DNA of 9,528 bases. It comes from Dehalococcoidia bacterium. Lineage in GTDB: Bacteria; Chloroflexota; Dehalococcoidia; E44-bin15. Shown piece by piece: positions 5,273-9,528 of the stretch. Numbering within the stretch: position 1 is the stretch's first letter; the number at the start of each line of letters is the position of its first letter. Both the position numbers and the translations under genes were made by a program. Under the pieces are notes generated by a model. That model made no database searches and had not been told where the DNA came from. It saw only the letters and a list, made by a program, of their open reading frames with translations. The stretch is taken from contig DAOWEF010000017.1 in NCBI GenBank assembly GCA_030638665.1, positions 1 to 9,528 of the forward strand, written 5' to 3'.

Positions 5273-5431
5273 CTGACCCGCCCCCCGTCATTCTGACCCC
5301 GATTTATCGGGGGAAGAATCTAGACCTACGCCTGATTCGAGAGATTCTTCGGTCCCCCGAGGCCGACAGGTCGGCCGACACTTCGGCCTGAATCGGGGTC
5401 CCTCAGAATGACAGAAGGCGAAGGGGGTCAG
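5273..5431. repeat. Nested inverted-repeat intergenic element (MITE-like)
   Basis: A palindromic element between the tRNA and leuS. Outer arms CTGACCC (5273-5279) and GGGTCAG (5425-5431) are inverted copies. Inner arms GTCATTCTGA (5287-5296) and TCAGAATGAC (5403-5412) are a perfect 10-bp pair. Further in, GAAGAATCT (5313-5321) pairs with AGATTCTTC (5342-5350). It contains a hairpin CCCCGAT-TT-ATCGGGG (5297-5312) and overlapping hairpins from GGCCGA arms (5361-5386). The four arm units resemble a GTCATTCTGACCCC consensus, two in each orientation. No reading frame is visible. An 8-bp direct repeat TCGTCCAG flanks the region (5255-5262, 5445-5452) and could be a target-site duplication, though it does not abut the arms. 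Related GTCATTCTGA...GAAGAATCT repeats occur widely in bacterial intergenic regions. Confidence 0.8.
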
Positions 5432-5492
5432 GGTGACAGAGAGGTCGTCCAGGGTGTCACTTATCTATCCGAACGAGATTAGCTGAAGGGCT

Positions 5493-5520
5493 TTGCTTTT
5501 ACGATGTGTTAGCTTATAAT
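5493..5520 (+). promoter_or_regulatory. Probable leuS promoter
   Basis: A perfect -10 box TATAAT (5515-5520) with a weak -35 candidate TTGCTT (5493-5498) at 16-bp spacing. A second -10-like CATAAT follows at 5530-5535. The resulting leader is only about 50 nt, too short for a T-box riboswitch, which controls leuS in many Firmicutes. Confidence 0.5.
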
Positions 5521-5576
5521 ATGTTGGCTCATAATCAAATGGTAACAACCCGATAGTAACGAGGATAGTAGTCTAA

Positions 5577-8054
5577 ATGGTCGAAAAGGGCGAAAAAACG
5601 CCGCGATATAGACCCCGGGAGATAGAGTCAAAGTGGCAGCAGCGGTGGGCCCAGGATAACCTCTATGAGGTTCATGAGGATGATCCCCGCCCCAAGTGGT
5701 ATGAGCTCACCATGTTCCCCTATACCTCGGGAGACCTCCACATCGGGCACTGGTATGCCATGGCCCCCTCCGATGTTCATGCCCGCTTCAAGAGGATGAA
5801 GGGCTACAATGTGCTTCACCCTATGGGATTCGATGCTTTTGGCCTGCCCGCAGAGAACGCCGCCATCAGCCGGGGTATACACCCCTTTACCTGGACGATG
5901 GAGAACATCGAGCGGATGCGGGCTCAGCTCAAGAGCATGGGCGCTATCTACGACTGGCGGCGCGAGGTGATCACCTGCCTCCCCGATTACTATAAATGGA
6001 CCCAGTGGTTCTTCCTGAAGCTCTACGAGGCGGGCCTGGCTTATCGGGGAAAGGCCCCGGTGAACTGGTGCCCCAAGTGCCAGACGGTGCTCGCCAATGA
6101 ACAGGTGGTGGGTGAGGGGTTCTGCGAGCGCTGCGAGACACCGGTCACTAAAAAAGACCTGGAGCAGTGGTTCTTCCGCATCACCGCATACGCTGAGAAG
6201 CTCCTCGACTTCAGCCGTATCCAGTGGCCGGAGCGGATAAAGACGATGCAGAGAAACTGGATCGGGAGGAGCGAGGGGGTGGAGATCGCCTTTGGAATCG
6301 AAGAAGGGGTGGGGGCCAGGGTGGGGAGTTCGAAAAAGGAGTTTCGCGTCTTCACCACCCGTCCCGACACTATCTATGGGGTGACCTTCGTCGTCTTCGC
6401 CCCGGAGCACCCGCTGGTAGCGCAGCTTACCACAGCGGAGCATAAAGACGAGGTGTCGCGCTACATCGAGAGGGCGCGGCGCCAATCGGAGATCGAGAGA
6501 ACCGCCGCGGAGCGGGACAAGAGCGGCGTTTTCACCGGATCTTATGCCATAAACAAGCTGAACGGGGAGCGGGTGCCTATCTGGATCGCCGACTACGTGC
6601 TGATGAGCTATGGCACTGGGGCAGTGATGGCTGTCCCGGCCCATGATGAACGCGACTTCGAGTTCGCCAAACGCTTCGATATCCCTATAAAGGTAGTCAT
6701 CGCACCGCCAGACTGGTCTGGCAAGGAGTTGACGGAGGCCTACATCGAGCCGGGCACGATGGTTAATTCAAGCCAGTTCGATGGCCTGCCCAGCGAGCAG
6801 GGGATGGTGGCGATCGCCGATTTCATCGCAGAAAAGGGCTATGGGGGGCGGCAGATAACCTACCGCCTTCGCGACTGGCTCATCTCCAGGCAGCGCTACT
6901 GGGGCACCCCCATCCCCATGGTTTATTGCGATAGGTGCGGGCTGGTCCCGGTGCCCGAGGCGGAGCTGCCGGTGCTACTGCCACAGGATGCTGAGTTCAG
7001 GCCAACCGGGGAGTCGCCCCTTAAATACTGCGATTCCTTTGTGAACACCACCTGCCCCAACTGCGGTGGCCCGGCACGGCGGGAGACCGATACCATGGAT
7101 ACCTTCATGTGCTCCTCCTGGTACTTCCTGCGCTACTCAAGCGCGGACTATAAAGATGCCCCCTGCGACGATGCGAGGCTGAGATACTGGCTTCCGGTAG
7201 ATCAATACACCGGCGGGGCGGAGCACGCCACCATGCATCTCCTCTACGCTCGCTTCTTCATCAAGGCGCTTCGCGACCTGGGAATCGTGGATTTCGATGA
7301 GCCCTTTATCAGGCTCTTCAATCAGGGGCTTATTGTCATTGAAAGGCAGAAGATGAGCAAGTCCAGGGGCAGAGTGATCACCCCCGATGAATATGTCGCC
7401 GAGCTGGGCGCCGATGCTGTGCGAGCCTATCTCATGTTCATCGGCCCCTGGGATCAGGGGGGGGAGTGGGACGACCGCGGGATCAAGGGGATCGCTCGCT
7501 GGCTGAATCGCATCTGGTCTCTCGTCCTGGGGGCTTATGCTCAAGACGAGCCGAAAGCAACTGAAACGGAAAACTTGAGGCATATTACTCACAAGACCAT
7601 TAAGCGGGTCAGCGAGGACCTGGAGAAGTTCAGGTTCAACACCATGATCGCCGCCCTGATGGAGTTCACCAACTATCTGGGCAAGGTGCGTGAGGAGAGA
7701 TCCGTCGCTTCAGCCGCTTTCAAGGAGGCCATAGACACCCTCATGCTGCTCCTGGCCCCCACCGCTCCCCATTTTGCTGAGGAGCTGTGGGACAGGAGTG
7801 GCCATCCATATAGCATCCACAACCAGCCCTTCCCTGAATGGGACGAGGGGCTTGTTGCTGAGGAACAGTTCACCCTGGTGATTCAGGTAAATGGCAGGCT
7901 CCGCGATCGGGTTACCGTCCCCATCACCATCACCGAGGAGGAGGCCCGTGAGCTGGCGCTCAGCCGGGAGCGGATAAGAACATACATTAGGGACGGAGAG
8001 GTTGCCAGGATAATATACGTGCCGCGCAGGCTGGTGAATATTGTAATGACTTGA
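5577..8054 (+). CDS. leuS: Leucyl-tRNA synthetase
   Basis: Encodes 825 residues, complete. This class Ia enzyme charges tRNA-Leu with leucine in the cytoplasm. Landmarks in order: IESKWQQRW near the N-terminus, HIGH (55-58), a zinc ribbon (C165, C168, C183, C186), the CP1 editing domain (~230-430) with FTTRPDT (259-265) and GTGAVMAVPAHDERD (346-360, with the editing aspartate D360), RDWLISRQRYWG (432-443), a second CxxC pair set (C451, C454, C493, C496), KMSKS (592-596), and the anticodon-binding and C-terminal domains. Only a few residues separate NQGLIV from KMSKS, so the leucine-specific insertion of the E. coli enzyme is absent, as in the shorter Bacillus-type enzymes. An in-frame stop (5574-5576) directly precedes the ATG, fixing the start; GAGG at 5561-5564 is 12 nt away, a long spacing. 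dnaN follows after 51 bp. Confidence 0.98.
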   Translation: MVEKGEKTPRYRPREIESKWQQRWAQDNLYEVHEDDPRPKWYELTMFPYTSGDLHIGHWYAMAPSDVHARFKRMKGYNVLHPMGFDAFGLPAENAAISRGIHPFTWTMENIERMRAQLKSMGAIYDWRREVITCLPDYYKWTQWFFLKLYEAGLAYRGKAPVNWCPKCQTVLANEQVVGEGFCERCETPVTKKDLEQWFFRITAYAEKLLDFSRIQWPERIKTMQRNWIGRSEGVEIAFGIEEGVGARVGSSKKEFRVFTTRPDTIYGVTFVVFAPEHPLVAQLTTAEHKDEVSRYIERARRQSEIERTAAERDKSGVFTGSYAINKLNGERVPIWIADYVLMSYGTGAVMAVPAHDERDFEFAKRFDIPIKVVIAPPDWSGKELTEAYIEPGTMVNSSQFDGLPSEQGMVAIADFIAEKGYGGRQITYRLRDWLISRQRYWGTPIPMVYCDRCGLVPVPEAELPVLLPQDAEFRPTGESPLKYCDSFVNTTCPNCGGPARRETDTMDTFMCSSWYFLRYSSADYKDAPCDDARLRYWLPVDQYTGGAEHATMHLLYARFFIKALRDLGIVDFDEPFIRLFNQGLIVIERQKMSKSRGRVITPDEYVAELGADAVRAYLMFIGPWDQGGEWDDRGIKGIARWLNRIWSLVLGAYAQDEPKATETENLRHITHKTIKRVSEDLEKFRFNTMIAALMEFTNYLGKVREERSVASAAFKEAIDTLMLLLAPTAPHFAEELWDRSGHPYSIHNQPFPEWDEGLVAEEQFTLVIQVNGRLRDRVTVPITITEEEARELALSRERIRTYIRDGEVARIIYVPRRLVNIVMT

Positions 8055-8079
8055 GCTTATCCCTTAATTAGTGTATACT
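8051..8079 (+). promoter_or_regulatory. dnaN promoter overlapping the leuS stop codon
   Basis: -35 TTGAGC (8051-8056) includes the leuS TGA stop; a 17-bp spacer leads to -10 TATACT (8074-8079). A start near 8086 would leave a leader of about 20 nt before dnaN. This lets dnaN be expressed independently of leuS. Confidence 0.6.
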
Positions 8080-8105
8080 ACTGCTAATTTCCTTGGGGGT
8101 GAGCT

Positions 8106-9239
8106 ATGAAGGTATCATGTCTTCAAGAGAATCTGAGTAAGGGCTTGAGCATTGCAGGGAGAGCAGTGGCCACCAGGACCACCCTGCCGATCACTAACAA
8201 CATTCTTTTGGCCACGGAAAAGTCCCGCCTCAAGCTAGCTGCTACCAACCTGGAGATCGCCATTAGTTGCTGGATGGGAGCCAAGGTGACTGAGCAAGGT
8301 GCGATCACCATCCCGGCGCGACTTCTCACAGACTTTGTCAACTCCTTGCCCAATGACAAGATCGAGATGACCCTTTCGCCAAAGACCAAAACTTTAGAGC
8401 TCAAGTGCGCTCGTTTTGAGGGCCGCATCAACGGAGTGGATGCTGATGAGTTCCCCCCGATCCCGTCGATTGGGGAGGGGGTGATGACAAAGATCGATCC
8501 TGAGGCCCTTCGGTTGGCGATCGCCCAGGTGGTTTTTGCCGCCGCTACTGAGGAGACGCGGCCGGTGCTCACCGGCGTTTACAGCGAGTTCGATGGTAAT
8601 ACCCTGACCCTGGCCGCTGCTGATGGCTTCAGGCTTGCGGTGCATAAGGCGCCCTTGGCGGAACCTGTAGCGGAGCGGATCGAGGTGATCATCCCGGCGC
8701 ACGCCCTTACTGAACTTCAGCGCCTGATCACCGATCAGGAGGAGCCCGTTGAGCTAACCATCAATCCCAATAGGAGCCAGGTGCTCTTTCGCCTAAAGGA
8801 TGTGGAGCTGGTGTCGCAACTGATTCAGGGGACATTCCCCAATTATAATCAACTCATCCCGCAGAGCTATACTACCCGCGCCGAGGTGAGCCTCGCCGAG
8901 TTCACCAAGGCAGCGAGAACCGCCGCCATCTTCGCCCGCGAGGGGAGTGCCATTGTGCGCCTCCAGATAACTCCTGGCGAGGAGCTAACGCCAGGCAAGA
9001 TCGTGCTCTCCGCGCGCACTGAGGAGATAGGGGACAACATTGGCGAGATCGATGCCACCGTGGAGGGGGAGGAGACGAAGATCGCCTTCAACAGTAAGTT
9101 TCTCTCCGATGTGCTGGGGGTGCTTCACGAGGAGCGGGTCACCCTGGAGATGACCAGCTCATCAAGCCCGGGGGTGATCCGGCCAGTTGGCGTGGAGAAC
9201 TACACCCATGTAGTCATGCCGATGTTCGTCCAGTGGTGA
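8106..9239 (+). CDS. dnaN: DNA polymerase III beta subunit (sliding clamp)
   Basis: Encodes 377 residues, the normal length for the three-domain bacterial clamp that dimerises into a ring and tethers DNA polymerase III and other partners to DNA. Visible family segments: N-terminal domain (1-~125) with RTTLPITNNILL (24-35) and GADADEFP-like GVDADEFPPIP (110-120); middle domain with FAAATEETRPVLTGV (144-158) and AADGFRLAVH (171-180); third domain from about 250 after SQLIQGTFPNYNQLIP (237-252); and the C-terminal HVVMPMFVQW in place of the common PMRL-type ending. The ATG is preceded by GGGGGTGA (8095-8102). It follows leuS by 51 bp with its own promoter. It is not beside dnaA in this window, so either the gene has moved away from the origin region or it is one of several copies. 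The 3' end is overlapped by a decayed recombinase frame on the other strand. Confidence 0.97.
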   Translation: MKVSCLQENLSKGLSIAGRAVATRTTLPITNNILLATEKSRLKLAATNLEIAISCWMGAKVTEQGAITIPARLLTDFVNSLPNDKIEMTLSPKTKTLELKCARFEGRINGVDADEFPPIPSIGEGVMTKIDPEALRLAIAQVVFAAATEETRPVLTGVYSEFDGNTLTLAAADGFRLAVHKAPLAEPVAERIEVIIPAHALTELQRLITDQEEPVELTINPNRSQVLFRLKDVELVSQLIQGTFPNYNQLIPQSYTTRAEVSLAEFTKAARTAAIFAREGSAIVRLQITPGEELTPGKIVLSARTEEIGDNIGEIDATVEGEETKIAFNSKFLSDVLGVLHEERVTLEMTSSSSPGVIRPVGVENYTHVVMPMFVQW

Positions 9240-9450
9240 GTAAATACGGCGGCTCGTCTGATGATTGCGGGTTGGCAAGCTCAAGCGGGATAAGCCCCTG
9301 AATATCCACGCTTTCGGGTGTTGCGGACACTTTTATTGCTAGCATGTCCAGGATACGCCTCCTGTCCTCAAAGGATGCCGTGTCCAGGTCGCACTTTAGT
9401 TGCTCACAGTAGGCAGCAAGCCTTATTTCCGCTTGCTTGAGCTTCCCTTG
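9214..9450 (-). pseudogene. Serine recombinase C-terminal remnant
   Basis: On the minus strand, bases 9450 to 9217 encode 78 residues, ending at a TGA (9214-9216) inside the 3' end of dnaN. They resemble the tail of large serine recombinases: AAYCEQL, then FEDRRRILDMLAIKV (27-41), then VDIQGLIPL (48-56). This matches the usual pattern FExKRxxLxxLxIxV...VxIxGxIP. A TAG stop (9451-9453) directly precedes the segment in frame, no start codon or ribosome site fits, and the frame upstream (9454-9528) shows no recombinase features and another stop. It is therefore a broken fragment, not a gene. Its sequence differs from the C-terminus of the recombinase at 2897-4321, so it came from a different element. 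The last ~26 bp overlap dnaN coding sequence, so the fragment's end marks the likely insertion or deletion junction. Confidence 0.6.
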
Positions 9451-9478
9451 CTAATTGTAATAGAACATAGACTCTCTG

Positions 9479-9498
9479 GCCATAGCGACAACTATGGC
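9479..9498. repeat. Small inverted repeat in the terminal non-coding stretch
   Basis: GCCATAG (9479-9485) and CTATGGC (9492-9498) form a 7-bp perfect inverted repeat with a 6-nt loop. No T-tract follows on either strand, so it is not an obvious terminator. Its role is unknown; nothing else recognisable is seen in 9454-9528. Confidence 0.4.
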
Positions 9499-9528
9499 TA
9501 GTGGATAGAAGCACGATGCCTTCTAGCT

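Noticed and set aside
5273..5431. CRISPR array or tandem repeat
   Set aside because: The repeated units are inverted and nested, without regular spacers.
5521..5576. T-box riboswitch or leader peptide controlling leuS
   Set aside because: The predicted leader is only about 50 nt, with no AGGGTGG-type T-box sequence, specifier hairpin or terminator, and no run of leucine codons.
5628..6644. 338-codon minus-strand open frame inside leuS
   Set aside because: It is wholly antisense to conserved LeuRS motifs; the Pro/His/Leu-rich product is typical of a shadow frame in GC-rich coding DNA.
7137..7592. 151-codon minus-strand open frame in leuS
   Set aside because: Antisense shadow of the KMSKS region, with no recognisable domain or start signal.
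8123..8702. Two overlapping minus-strand open frames in dnaN
   Set aside because: Antisense to a complete clamp gene; low-complexity products with no family resemblance.

Overview
The window reads as a piece of an anaerobic bacterial chromosome of moderately high GC. Gene content (a tungsten-type aldehyde ferredoxin oxidoreductase, large serine recombinases, intergenic palindromes of the GTCATTCTGA / CCCCGAT type) suggests Chloroflexota, possibly Dehalococcoidia. That assignment is an inference from general resemblance and was not tested. The genes are mostly housekeeping.

Layout. (1) Bases 1-341, + strand: the last ~112 codons of an aldehyde ferredoxin oxidoreductase, converging with birA (344-1153, -), a biotin-protein ligase without a DNA-binding domain; the two stop codons are 2 bp apart. 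(2) Bases 1235-5026, - strand: an operon-like block. Read in its own direction it is: promoter, CT398-like coiled-coil/zinc-ribbon protein, large serine recombinase, RNase HI-family protein, alpha/beta hydrolase, then rnpB (RNase P RNA), which has its own promoter. The protein genes are separated by 3 nt, -1 nt and 26 nt. (3) Bases 5084-5202, -: a tRNA with anticodon CAU plus its terminator, with a promoter whose two hexamers are identical to those of rnpB. (4) Bases 5203-5576: an intergenic region with a nested inverted-repeat element of about 160 bp and the probable leuS promoter. (5) Bases 5577-9239, +: leuS (complete leucyl-tRNA synthetase) and dnaN (complete sliding clamp), the latter with its own promoter over the leuS stop codon. 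(6) Bases 9214-9528: a decayed serine-recombinase C-terminal fragment on the - strand that runs into the end of dnaN.

Two observations stand out. First, the full-length serine recombinase inside the housekeeping operon seems to have lost its active site: the catalytic serine position is Phe and both arginines of the DRLxR motif are replaced (His, Pro). Its recombinase domain and Cys4 zinc ribbon are intact, and it is seamlessly embedded between two genes that are neighbours elsewhere. This looks like a domesticated, possibly DNA-binding-only recombinase. Second, rnpB carries five peripheral hairpins built from variants of one arm pair (CCCCGAT...ATCGGGG), and the same arm pair forms the hairpin of the intergenic repeat at 5297-5312. 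This suggests that a genome-wide palindrome family has colonised, or shares its origin with, the variable helices of RNase P RNA.

Much of the window concerns RNA metabolism and translation (RNase P RNA, RNase H, tRNA, LeuRS). The tRNA carries a short 5' leader that RNase P would remove. No CRISPR array, phage structural gene, toxin-antitoxin pair or complete insertion sequence was seen.
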